This document shows positions 49,246 through 59,485 of a stretch of 64,000 nucleotides of DNA, piece after piece. The notes beneath the pieces are model-generated. The model was given only the letters and a program-made list of their open reading frames with translations. It was not told the DNA's origin and ran no database searches. The position numbers and the translations under genes were made by a program. Source of the stretch: Bolinopsis microptera (taxonomy: Eukaryota; Ctenophora; Tentaculata; Lobata; Bolinopsidae); assembly GCF_026151205.1 (NCBI RefSeq), contig NC_087082.1, positions 10,052,901 through 10,116,900 on the forward strand, in the 5' to 3' direction. Numbering within the stretch: position 1 is the stretch's first letter; each line of letters begins with the position of its first letter.

Positions 49246-50630
49246 ATGAGTTACGATCTAATCCTCTACTTCAATTGTGGCTGTACGGGAAATATTCACA
49301 ACTTTGATTGCTCCGTTCAGGTAATTCAAAATTGGTCTTTGTCATATGTAATGCGGTTCTACTACTATAAATCTATTACATTTATTGAGGAAGTTACAGA
49401 AGGAATATATTTAATGTAGTCCGAGGAGTCCTCACTCTTCTGGCATCCTAAGACGCGGTGTTTCTATTGTCGCCTATGAATGTTTAATGATAAAAACTGG
49501 TTCTCCTTCAGCAACGTCTCCGTATAACAGTGGAGACACCTCCCGGTTACTGCTGTGTCAAGCTGGGTAGTTTCGCTATTCCTGACCTGGAGGAAATTCG
49601 TGAGAAGGCTCTTACGTCGTGGAGAATGTACGAGTTTGATATCGCGGTAAGCTTACAAATGTATTCATCTTACAATCTATCTGAAAATGTTGACCATATA
49701 CAATTTGCACCTTGTACATTGTACAACAAGATGTTTTATCTCGAAGTTTTAACCTTTTCGAAAGAGAAACATGTAAATATCACACTAGATCTCGAGTCAA
49801 CAATGCAACATTTCCATAATGTTCCAGGTGGAAGCTCCGCTGAAGAAGTTTGAGGGAAACGGCAGGAAAACGTACGTAGCCCTGATCAGCTTGGAGCAGG
49901 ACCACATGAGCAGACTTAACGATCTTATAGTAGAGATGGAACAGTTCTTCGGACCCATCAGGGACTACCAACCGTACCTTATAGATGTTAGCTAATTCAG
50001 GAAATATTCTGAAATATTTTTCTTGTAGTGCAGTAGGATCATTTAAGAAATTTGGGACAAGTTTTAAGATTTCTTAAGTTCCAATGTAATTGTGACTTGT
50101 GAGGTATACAATAGTTCGTCTCCAGATTTGTGAACGAGATCCCGAGAAGCCAAAGAAGCACCCTGAATTGCTATTATTTGACGAATTCGCAATAAAGGTA
50201 CGTCCATACAGATTATATAGATTACATTTAACTACCAACATGACGTTATAACTACTGATCTAACTGGCTTGAATGTCAATTTAGCAAAATCAAAACTATG
50301 AAACTGATATGATAAATCGAGGCCGATAATTTTGTTGAACCGTGACTCTGATGTTTCGATAGTTTGTGGTAATTTGGTGGTATGCAGTATTACAGCTGCA
50401 CTTAATTAATGAATAATTATTTCACAGATCGAATATTTCTCCTTCAGGTGAGTGAGGTACGACTGGTGGAGTACGAGTCAGCCCGCACCAACAGTCCCCC
50501 GCTCAGCCCAACACCTAGCCCCAAACCAGAACCCTTTGTACTTGACGGACAGGACACTTTCAAAACCATCTGGAGGCTCAAACTTCACAATGAGAAGACG
50601 GATCCTGTAGTTATTCAGCAAATGAGTCAG
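49246..50630 (+). CDS. Unrecognised five-exon gene, 3' end lost or unseen
   Basis: Exons 49246-49320, 49512-49646, 49828-49986, 50126-50197 and 50448-50630 all join in phase 0 with GT-AG borders, giving 208 codons. The first reads MSYDLILYFNCGC. Later segments include EEIREKALTSWRMYEFDIA, ALISLEQDHMSRLNDLIVEM and a proline-rich NSPPLSPTPSPKPEP, then FKTIWRLKLH. Mixed charge and codon-like composition across five phase-consistent exons support a real gene, but I do not recognise the family. No signal peptide or membrane segment is clear. After the donor at 50631 the next acceptor (50782) lies in LINE-derived sequence and would add 18 codons ending CLLCMH. The true last exon may have been displaced by the LINE. 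Confidence 0.7.
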
Positions 50631-51375
50631 GTATGTGCTATCAACCCCCATTGTCGCAGTAATGGTGTATTATGCATTGGAAATTGGATATTTAAAAAGC
50701 TGAACAAAATTTCTCCGAATCAAAGTGATCAAAAGTAGTAGTTCACACAACTAAACAATTATATACCCGCCTGCTCCTCAGATGAAAATGAAGAAACACT
50801 CCCGTCGACAGTCCCGCTGCTTACTCTGCATGCATTGATCGAGAAGAACGCTCCTGAAGACCAGATCAGGAATATCAGAAATAAAGTTTCCCTTCTTCAG
50901 TACGACATCAAATGTTCACACTCGAATAAACTGGATGAAAGAGAAAGTAAAGTTGTTCAAAAGATCAAAACCAACCCGAAGTTTTTCTACAGCTTCGCCG
51001 AATCTCTGTCGAAGATAAAGTCCACTATCAACATAACATGTTGATTGACAGCAACCAGGATATTACTACGGACCCCCAATAGATGGCTGATCTTTTGCAG
51101 GAGCAGTTTAGCTCAGTGTTTAGTAATCCTAACTCCCCAGATGTCTGGGATCCTGAGTTCCCCTCACCACCGATCCAACACTTACAGGAGTCGGAGCACT
51201 TCAAATTTAGTGACGAGGATATCGTGTCTGCTATCACTAGTATACCCCCTAATTCTGCTAGTGGACCTGATGGGGTACCTTCAATTCTCCTGAAGAACTG
51301 TGCTAAAAATCTGTGCTGCCCAATTATAATAATCAGGGAGGAATCTTTTGAGTGCGGTATAACAGTAGTCAGTAC

Positions 51376-51485
51376 TGTGGGTTATGAAGAGATGGTTCGC
51401 AGTCGCAGAGCACCACTTGTGGGTTATGAAAAGATGGTTCGCAGTCGCAGAGCACCACTTATGGGTTATGAAGAGATGGTTGATC
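51376..51485. repeat. 42-bp tandem repeat, about 2.5 copies
   Basis: GTGGGTTATGAAGAGATGG followed by TTCGCAGTCGCAGAGCACCACTT repeats with one or two substitutions. Confidence 0.9.
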
Positions 51486-51637
51486 GTACCTAGGTTTGAG
51501 ATATGTTGATTAGGTTCAGGACTTTAGTTCCAACAGACTATCTGTCTGTTCCCACAATGGAACTTGGAAGTTGCGTTGTGTTTTAGTTAGAATGAGTTGA
51601 CCAAATAATACGACTTGAAATCGGGTTGGTTGTAGCT

Positions 51638-52225
51638 ATGTATCAATGTATCAATGTATCAATGTATCAATGTATCAATGTATCAATGTATCAATGTATC
51701 AATGTATCAATGTATCAATGTATCAATGTATCAATGTATCAATGTATCAATGTATCAATGTATCAATGTATCAATGTATCAATGTATCAATGTATCAATG
51801 TATCAATGTATCAATGTATCAATGTATCAATGTATCAATGTATCAATGTATCAATGTATCAATGTATCAATGTATCAATGTATCAATTTGTATCAATGTA
51901 TCAATGTATCAATGTATCAATGTATCAATGTATCAATGTATCAATTTGTATCAATGTATCAATGTATCAATTTGTATCAATGTATCAATGTATCAATGTA
52001 TCAATGTATCAATGTATCAATGTATCGATGTATCAATGTATCAATGTATCAATGTATCAATGTACCAATGTATCAATGTATCAATGTATCAATGTATCAA
52101 TGTATCAATGTATCAATGTATCAATGTATCAATGTATCAATGTATCAATGTATCAATTTATCAATGTATCAATGTATCAATGTATCAATGTATCAATGTA
52201 TCAATGTATCAATGTATCAATGTAT
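51638..52225. repeat. TATCAATG octamer microsatellite, about 73 copies
   Basis: Nearly pure 8-bp repeat with a few TTTGTATCAA interruptions and single substitutions. Because 8 is not a multiple of 3, all three plus frames are open and encode a 24-nt-period MYQCINVS string. This is not a gene. Confidence 0.98.
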
Positions 52226-54330
52226 TAACAATTAGGAAAGATGATAGGTTTTACTATGTCTTTGGGATGCGGTCAGGAAGTGGTGAATTATGGGTGTGCC
52301 CAGGGGTTTTATAGGTTGGATCACATGTCCATCACGGGACTGCTACGTGTGACCCATACGGTAAGTTTGGAGGTCCTGATTGGTGGGGACTATTGACGTA
52401 GGATTTACACACACGGAAACGATTATATTGGTCATCGTTTCCGCTAGCAGCATGAGCTGGACCATTACCCCATTAATGGATCAGTGCGTTATAAATCACC
52501 TTAACGTTTTCAAGCCAGGGTTTTTTTACTTCTGGCGTCACAATCACTTAAGTGGATTGTTCTCATTAACGTCTTAATCATTTAAGTGGATCCACTCCTT
52601 TTGCGGTTGGCTGGCAGAGGTGCTGTCGGGAAACACATGTGCATGAGCTGGCTCATTAACTTCTGGCGCCATGCCCAGCACCGGTAGACAGCTGGCAACA
52701 TACCAACAAGGGATGGACTTATTATAAGGACTAAGGCGGGCAAAGGTATGGTCCCACAGTACCAAAGTTCTACAAGGAAACACATATTACTCCAATCTTC
52801 AAAAAAGGTGACAGAGCCAGAGCTGCGAATTACCGGCCAGTTGCTCTCACGTCTCCATATCATAAAAGTGTGTGAACGTGTTCTCCGGGTCGAGTAATGG
52901 TTGATTTCATAGAGAAGAATCAGCTACTCGCCTACTCTGTGACAACCAGCATGGGTTCCGTTCAGGGAGGAGCTGTCTGACCCAACTGCTGAGTCATGTG
53001 GATGACATAGTACAAGGCTTGGTTAACAATGCTGACACGGACGCCATTTACCTGGACTTCGCGAAAGCTTTTGATAAAGTGGATCACTGGTTGCTTCTTC
53101 TGAAAATGAAACGGATGGGGTTCCACGAAAAGCTGATAAAATGAATCGAATCCTTCTTGACTAACCGCAAGCAGTTTGTAGTACTGAATGGAGTGTCATC
53201 ACTTGCTGCTGTAATCCTGAGCGGAGTGCCTCAAGGAACTGTTTTGAGTCCGTTGCTTTTTATACTTTTTTATTAACGAAATGAAGTTGTGAGTCACCGG
53301 ATCAATCATCAGGTTCTTTGCAGTACAGATGATACCCGAATTCTAATTCTACGACACATCTATAATAGTCTAGCAGATGTTGAGATATTACAGCATGATC
53401 TCAACTGTGTCGTTAAGTGGGGAAAATGCAACAACATGGCACTTCACGAGGATAAATTTGAGCTACTTGTCTACAAACATTGTCCTCAAAACACCTTGCT
53501 AGACCACCCATTTGCCATCCTAACCCAATTATACCAAGTCTCAGACGGCAACATGTTTTACCTTTCCAAAATAGTTGAAGTTTTAGGCCTTAGGGGTGAT
53601 GGTTTCAGCTGACTTATTTTGAAGCCCCCACGTTACTCTTATAGCCGAACGTGCGCGCGTGCTCGTAAATTTGCTGCTTGGGTTCTGTGTGTGTTTAAAA
53701 CGAGAAACAAAGTCACCATGCTGACTCTCCAAAAATCTCTCATCAGAATCCATTTCACATTTCGAGTACTGTTGTGGCCCCTTATGGAATATTTCAAAGA
53801 GTGCAGACGTCAAACAACTGGAAGGGGTTCAGCGCACGTTCACAACGATCGAATAAATGGCCTACAACATCTAAAATACTGACAGAGACTTAAGGCCTTA
53901 AATTTGATGTCATGTCGTTGCAACGGAGGAGAGAACGATATACCTGCATCATCCATATATGGAAAGTGCTGCACGGCAAGTGCCCAAATGATGTCAACAT
54001 CCAGTTCTCCGCAACACTCCGACCGCCGACGCGACATGGCCAAAAGGCAGTTATTCCCACTCTGAATAAATCTTGACATACGTTGCATGCCACTTTTCGT
54101 GCGCGAAATATTTGGGATACGTAACATGTATCAAAATAAATCTAACTAGCAGTCAGCGCAACCAAACGCTCTACGATAATTCGTGTGCAGTAATTGGACC
54201 TCGATTGTGGAACTTAATTCCACCAAACATGCATACTATCGAAGATCCCCTGCAGTTTAAAGAAATGCTTACAACGTTTGTGAAATCATTCCGGGAGAAG
54301 CCTCTAATGCTCTAATGGCAGGATACAGCT

Positions 54331-54769
54331 GTCGAAATGGAAACTCGTTACTGGACTGGATTGGAATAAAGCCAGCGATCTCGCTGTCCGGGTGGTCAGC
54401 AACTCTTATGACCCGATAGCGGATAGAGAATTCAATGAAGCACACCAAAGTAACCAAAGTAAGTAAATGCCAAATTAAAAGCGAGGTCTCCACCAACAGA
54501 GAATATAGGATCGTCTCCCAAATTATCAGCATCATCAGCAATTGACTCCTGGATTGGCCCTCCTTGAGTAACAATTTATCTTCCCGGGTTCGTGATTTAC
54601 AGCCCGAACCTGAACAAAGTTATCAAAAACTTATAATCTCTGAAAACCTATAAGAAGATTTTGATTTGAATAGAGTTTATGGCAGACTACAAGTTGAGGT
54701 GGTATTATATATAACAATCCGTGCTGAGGCTTATATATATAGACATGTTACTTATGTGATGCTTTAGCT
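54331..54769. other. Spacer between LINE and SINE
   Basis: I see no gene. Confidence 0.45.
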
Positions 54770-55810
54770 GCACTGCAGCAGGGCCATCAAGTAAAATGAC
54801 CACTCTTATGCTTTACTTCGGACAACCATGGCTTTATAGTCACGGCATGTAACCGGCACTTACAGGAAACCGAAGGATCAAGTCTAACGCCAGCGACGGT
54901 TAAGGTATTATAAACCCCTCCGGGTCAGAATAAGATTCTGATAATCCCGGCTCCCGCTGTTAGTTTTTTCCCGCTGAATAAATAACCCCGGCACAGCTTC
55001 TATAATCCCGCCCTGGTTATTTGGCTCAACTAGATTTGTTCTGTTTTGATATTACATGAGAATTTCAACCGCGCACTGTCACGTGTTTTGATGACGTGTA
55101 TCACGTGACTAACTACTACGACGCGCATTGGTAAAACATGTCACGTGACCTATGGCTTAACGTAAGAACTATTTAATACACTTGATCTACGTATCGGTCT
55201 AACTGCAGGCGCTGGCAAAACTCCAACACACTGCTTACATTACTTAAACTCTTACATTAATTGGACCAGTTCCAGAACTTGTCTCGACGGTTACATTTGA
55301 TTTTGTCCGGTTAATTTTGTCGTGTTTGTTATAAGCCATGTATTATATTATATATAGTCGTCTACTTTGATGGACTTCATGACACGATATCATTATTAGC
55401 TCCACCTTTTATCGCTTGCCAGGCTTAACTCGACGCCCCTTATCGATATTCATATTCATTCAACGTTCTGACTGAGGAATAATGTTTAGATATAACGCCA
55501 ATTTCAAAAAAAAAATTGAAATATAATCCCTGCGCTTGCCGGGGTTATGTGTGTTATACCACACTTTCTTCGCCCGAAGCTTCGCTGTATTGATCATATA
55601 CAGCTCCTCATTCAACCCTCACACACGATTTCTCGAGCATTCGGCTGAGTAGACCGGGGGGCTGCATAGGTTCAACGGAACCCTCAGCAGAGCGTCAACG
55701 ACGCTCACCCCATGGCTAGCGGCACAGACGGGAATCGTACTTGGGACCCTGTGAATCATGAATGCGAGGTATTTCACAAGCAGGCCGACTAACGAACTGC
55801 GCCACATATG
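54770..55810 (-). mobile_element. tRNA-derived SINE, second copy, interrupted
   Basis: The body matches 3094-3498 in two pieces, 54780-54912 and 55554-55700 (CACACTTTCTTCGCCCGA, GATTTCTCGAGCATTCGGCTGAGT, AGCAGAGCGTCAACGACGCTCACC). The tRNA-like head on the minus strand (TGGCGCAGTTCGTTAG, then CTTGTGAAATACC, then GTACGATTCCCG) differs from the first SINE's head. Confidence 0.85.
54913..55553. mobile_element. 641-bp insertion in the SINE with TTATA duplication
   Basis: TTATA occurs at 54908-54912 and 55554-55558; the intact SINE at 3250 shows the uninterrupted order. The ends are AACCCCTCCGGG and GCCGGGGTTATGTGTG, weakly inverted (AACCCC/GGGGTT). There is no ORF. Confidence 0.75.
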
Positions 55811-56883
55811 GGTCTATATTGTGCATTATCATTATCTCCTCTGTCAGAAGAAACTATAGAGTCGGTTTCGAGAGAAGACCTCCCCCCTCGGCCCCCTTAA
55901 AAATATCAGGCAAGATGCAGTATGTCAGTTAGCATTAAACCAAGTAGAATGGAGTAACCTGCAGCTACTTTGTACAAGAGATTTGTGTGATGCATGCCAC
56001 TCCAACGATCAGGAGGATACCTCTTCATGTAGCATGTATATATGTAGCTAATTTGAGTTAATTTGAGCTGTGATATATTGTTTGATTATTGAATTTGTTC
56101 AAGATTCTTACCAGATCTTCTTTTATAAGTTTTAAGTATACTGGCCAATTTTTGTTAGGATTAGAGTGTATTGTAACAAAATTAGTGTTACAATAACCAT
56201 CTGAGTTCCGATATGCGTGGCTCACTGTCAATGGCGCCCTCTTTGTTAAACGTAGCTTAGGCACATGGGTAGTGTAGGTGAAAGGTATAGGGTTAGGATA
56301 ACAAAAATCAGGTTATTTTTTATTGTTATTGAGCAGATTCAGTTATTCTCGATACTTTTGTTCATCTATTTTAAAGTGCTCATGCTTATGAATCAGTTGA
56401 AAAAATGTTATACAATTTCAAAAAGTGAAATGGCCAGGAGTCGACTAAAACATTTGGATGATTTCTAATTAATAAGTAAATTTTACTATATGGCATAAAC
56501 ATCAACATTCTAATATTCTACACACTAACTTCAATTTGATAAGGAGAAAAACTGAATAATTACTAAACTCAACAGTAAACAATTCCCATTTAAAAATTAC
56601 ATGACATGCTTAAACTGTATTTTTAGTTCTAAAAATTGTTCCGGACTATTTCATTCTTCGCCATGAGGCATGATGCTGAATCATAAATCCCAAGCATAAA
56701 TCAAATTTATTCGAATATATATTTATTGATTGTGCATGAATTGATGATAAATAATAAAATTGTCTTTTCTCAAAAAATTGTCTTTTCTCTCCAAATAGGC
56801 AAATAATAATATTATACCCTTTCGTTGGTTTAAACTATCGTATCTTAATCTACGTCCATGCTGTTCTTTTAGCCCGACATCGC
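55811..56883. other. 3' flank of the fucolectin gene
   Basis: No independent gene is seen. TTTATT (AATAAA on the minus strand) at about 56718 could be the polyadenylation signal of the gene above. Confidence 0.4.
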
Positions 56884-58568
56884 TTATTCAACTGAAATTA
56901 AAGTTGCAAATTGGAAATCGTTTTTTGAATAAGTAAAAAGAAAGGAGGTATACATATTTTGGAATGAAATTTCAAATAACCAAGCATGTATAATGATAAC
57001 ATGATTGAATTATAGTTTACCTCTTTCGCCATAAGTTTCCACCTCGCAAAGAGTTAATTTTTTCCCAGAAGTTTGAATGATTTTAATCATATCTGCGATT
57101 GTATCCCCATTGTGTCTGCATTCGATGGTGTAAGATAGTTTTCCACTTTGATAGTCTATTCGACCACAAATTTTAACCAAACTGCTTCCATGAAAGGCTT
57201 GAACCTTAAAAATTATGGGGTTATTGATATAGTTAATAAACTTACAATAATTTTTCTCCTTTAAATATCATTATTAAATATCTGTGTTGTAGTTAGGAAC
57301 TTTTAATGTGTTAGAATAACAGATTTAATCGTATCTGGAAAAACTAAGAAGGAACTATGTTTGAGAAAAACTTTGCTTTATCAGTTCTACTTTGATACCT
57401 GGCTGCTCTAATATATATTATATTATAATGCACAGTAGGCTACCATGCTAGCATAGGCCTAAAATCGACTTTCTTAAATTTCTTTGAAAATAAGCTTTTC
57501 TTATTGTAAAAAGCTAGCCCGATGATTGGAATCGTATTTTTGTACCCAAATTACCTTAAAAACAAAGTTAGGGGCATGTGTGATGGTCTAAAATACCCTA
57601 TGCTAGCATGACCCCCACTCACAGCCCACTGTGTAATGTGTATATGAAAATTAAATTGAAGGTGACATAAATTGAAAAAGCGTCAAGCGATGGTACAATT
57701 GCATACAGGACTGACCTTATAGCTCTATAATTTACTTGTATATGAGTTATGACCAACCTGAGCTCCATCAAGTCTGTCTCCACAACAGTCCATTCTGTTG
57801 TAGATAACGACCTTGTGCACTTTGTAAAGTACTCCTAGGTTGACCTTCCACCATGCGGTACCTGAAGCCTTTGTATGTGTACAGGAACTGAAAGATGAGT
57901 TTTAACTGTGAATCCAGCCATGGTGAAGTAATGAGTTCAACATATATGATACTAGTGTAACCCGTGCCTACGGCCGGGACTTGACTACTGCAGTTGAATT
58001 GCAAAGGTTTAGTCCCTCCAAGAGATACCTGCCACCAGGCACGATCTCCGCAGTTTGTTCTGTAGGTATGAGTGCAAGAGCTGAAAGCCAATACAGAGTT
58101 AGAAACTTAGAAACTTTTCCAATGCCTGATTTAAATTTTAACATGAAATAAGCATCAAATGAAAATAGACCTTCATTCTGAAAATTTCATGCACAAATAT
58201 TGAAGAATTGTTCAAATGTTCAGTGCTAATCTGAATAATTTTAGCGACCCAAAATTGCACGTATTGCAGCTCATAAGTATCAAAATTCAAATATACCTTT
58301 ATTCTGAAAATTTCATGCACAAATATTGAAGAATTGTTCATTTGTTCAGTGCTAATCTGAATCATTTTAGCGCCCTGGGATAGTGACTAGTGAGATAGTG
58401 GCGATTTTAATCGATCCTTGGAAGAGGTACAAAGCGTAACTTACTTTTGGGTCCAACTATTAGCTGTGTTGCCATCAATTGCTCTTGCCGCATTGCCTCC
58501 CCATCCGGTACTACTTTGAGAGGCCTGCCTGTCATCAGAGTCTATAAGTTGATATTTGCTGAAAGTCA
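56884..58568 (-). CDS. Fucolectin-like (F-type lectin) protein, gene 1, 5' exon not found
   Basis: Exons (minus): about 58558/58568-58445, 57887-57758, 57204-57021, 56891-56884. Phases agree. Exon 1 reads DDRQASQSSTGWGGNAARAI then DGNTANSWTQ, the conserved opening of the F-type lectin fold. Exon 2 has SCTHTKASGTAWWKVNLG and VVIYNRMDCCGDRLDGAQ, including the WW-V-LG core and the CCGDRLDGA turn. Exon 3 ends with LTLCEVETYGE, the usual last strand. The family binds fucose through a His and two Arg on loop tips and often acts as secreted innate-immune or recognition lectins. A signal-peptide exon should lie upstream but is not identified. The last exon contributes only VE before TAA. A partial duplicate of exon 2 lies at 58080. 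Confidence 0.85.
58014..58080 (-). pseudogene. Duplicated lectin exon fragment between exons 1 and 2
   Basis: After a TTTCAG acceptor with the same phase as exon 2, it reads SCTHTYRTNCGDRAWWQVSLG, matching the start of exon 2. Homology then stops; the downstream sequence lacks the VVIYNR-CCGDRLDG half. It is either a decayed duplicate or an alternative exon using the GTATCT donor right after WWQ. Confidence 0.6.
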
Positions 58569-58639
58569 CTGAAAGATGGATAAAGTCTTGAGATGACAGT
58601 CATCATGTTGTTTTTATTTGAAATCTCTAATTGTAAATA

Positions 58640-58800
58640 TTTTGTGTGTGTGTGTGTCTGTGTGTGTCTGTAATTTACGAATGGTTAAATCAAGAATCAG
58701 ATAACCTTGTGACGCATTGAGGCACTGAGGCACTGAAGGCACCACTTTGAGGCCCTTGAGGTACCAGTTTTGAGACCCTGAGGCACCTGAGGCAACAATT
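58640..58800. repeat. TG microsatellite and GAGGCAC degenerate repeats
   Basis: TGTGTGTG-type sequence at 58640-58672 is followed by several GAGGCACTGAGGCACTGA-like copies. Confidence 0.75.
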
Positions 58801-59485
58801 TGCAACACTTGATGGCACTAAATGATGATAATTATGGGATAAATTTGCTACCCTAGGCTTATCATGAATTGAAAGGCCTAACAATTCATTAAAAAATGTC
58901 AGAAAGGTGCTAAACTGTCCTAAGGACATGATGGTGTGATAAGAGTTGGGATGTCTTAAACGGTTCTAAATTGGTTCGTCACTACTTGGGTGGATAATTA
59001 TGGATGGTAATGTGGCACCTTCTTCATCCAAAGATCTCGTACAATATGCTTGTGATATTATATTATAATTATTACCATTTTTATTAAGTTGTTAACTAAT
59101 TAATAAAACAAATATTTAATAAAACAAATATTTATTTTTACGGCACAATCAAACAATATAAATAATAAATAAATCAGGGGAGGTTTGAAGAGGTTTCAAG
59201 TGCCGAAGGCCACTGCTTATCTTTAGGATTTGAGAGTGACCTGTGCTTAAAATCCCCTCAACCATCCACTACGTCAATATACTTATTATACAAATGTAGA
59301 AAAATATAATAATCTAAAATTGCTTATTGGTCTAGTTTGGTGACATAGAAGAGCCCAGTTGAGTTTTAGTTTAGGTTTATGTTTTAAATCATAGTTTGAA
59401 AGGTTAGCCATGTTTCATGGCAGAGAGAGATATCATGTGTGCAGAGCCGTACCGGATGTAGAATTTGAGATATAATATAGATTAG
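58801..59485. other. Non-coding stretch downstream of LINE 2
   Basis: AT-rich sequence includes tandem AATAAAACAAATATTTAAT at 59100-59130. It may include the LINE's 3' UTR and the missing first intron of the lectin gene. Confidence 0.4.

Larger units (their letters stand above)
51362..52759. mobile_element. 1.4-kb insertion inside the LINE, carrying two tandem arrays
   Basis: Removing 51362-52759 restores the LINE reading ECGI-PKFYKETHITP, with TA repeated at 51360-51361 and 52760-52761. CTGTGGG near the left end pairs with CCCACAG at the right. It contains the 42-bp repeat at 51376-51485 and the octamer array at 51638-52225. No transposase is seen. The termini are imperfect, so the class is not assigned. 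Confidence 0.7.
50770..54330 (+). mobile_element. Decayed non-LTR retrotransposon (CR1/Jockey-like), 5'-truncated
   Basis: Fragments of one reverse transcriptase ORF appear in order: LIEKNAPEDQIRNIRNKVSL and KIKTNPKFFYSFAESLSKIK (50840-51040), DEDIVSAITSIPPNSASGPDG (51215-51280), HITPIFKKGDRARAANYRPV (52780-52850), QHGFRSGRSC, YLDFAKAFDKVDH (53050-53090), SGVPQGTVLSPLLF (53220-53265). A degraded catalytic box follows (STDDTRI where FADDT is expected), and a C-terminal RLWNLIPPNMHTIED (54205-54250). Stops and frameshifts are frequent. The element is split by the insertion at 51362-52759. The endonuclease domain is missing. Confidence 0.88.

Noticed and set aside
51638-52225. Three overlapping long open frames encoding MYQCINVS repeats
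   Set aside because: They are a consequence of the 8-bp microsatellite, which lacks stops in all plus frames.
58690-58929. Possible first exon of fucolectin gene 1
   Set aside because: The sequence overlaps degenerate GAGGCAC repeats, has no clear signal peptide and no phase-matched donor that I could support.
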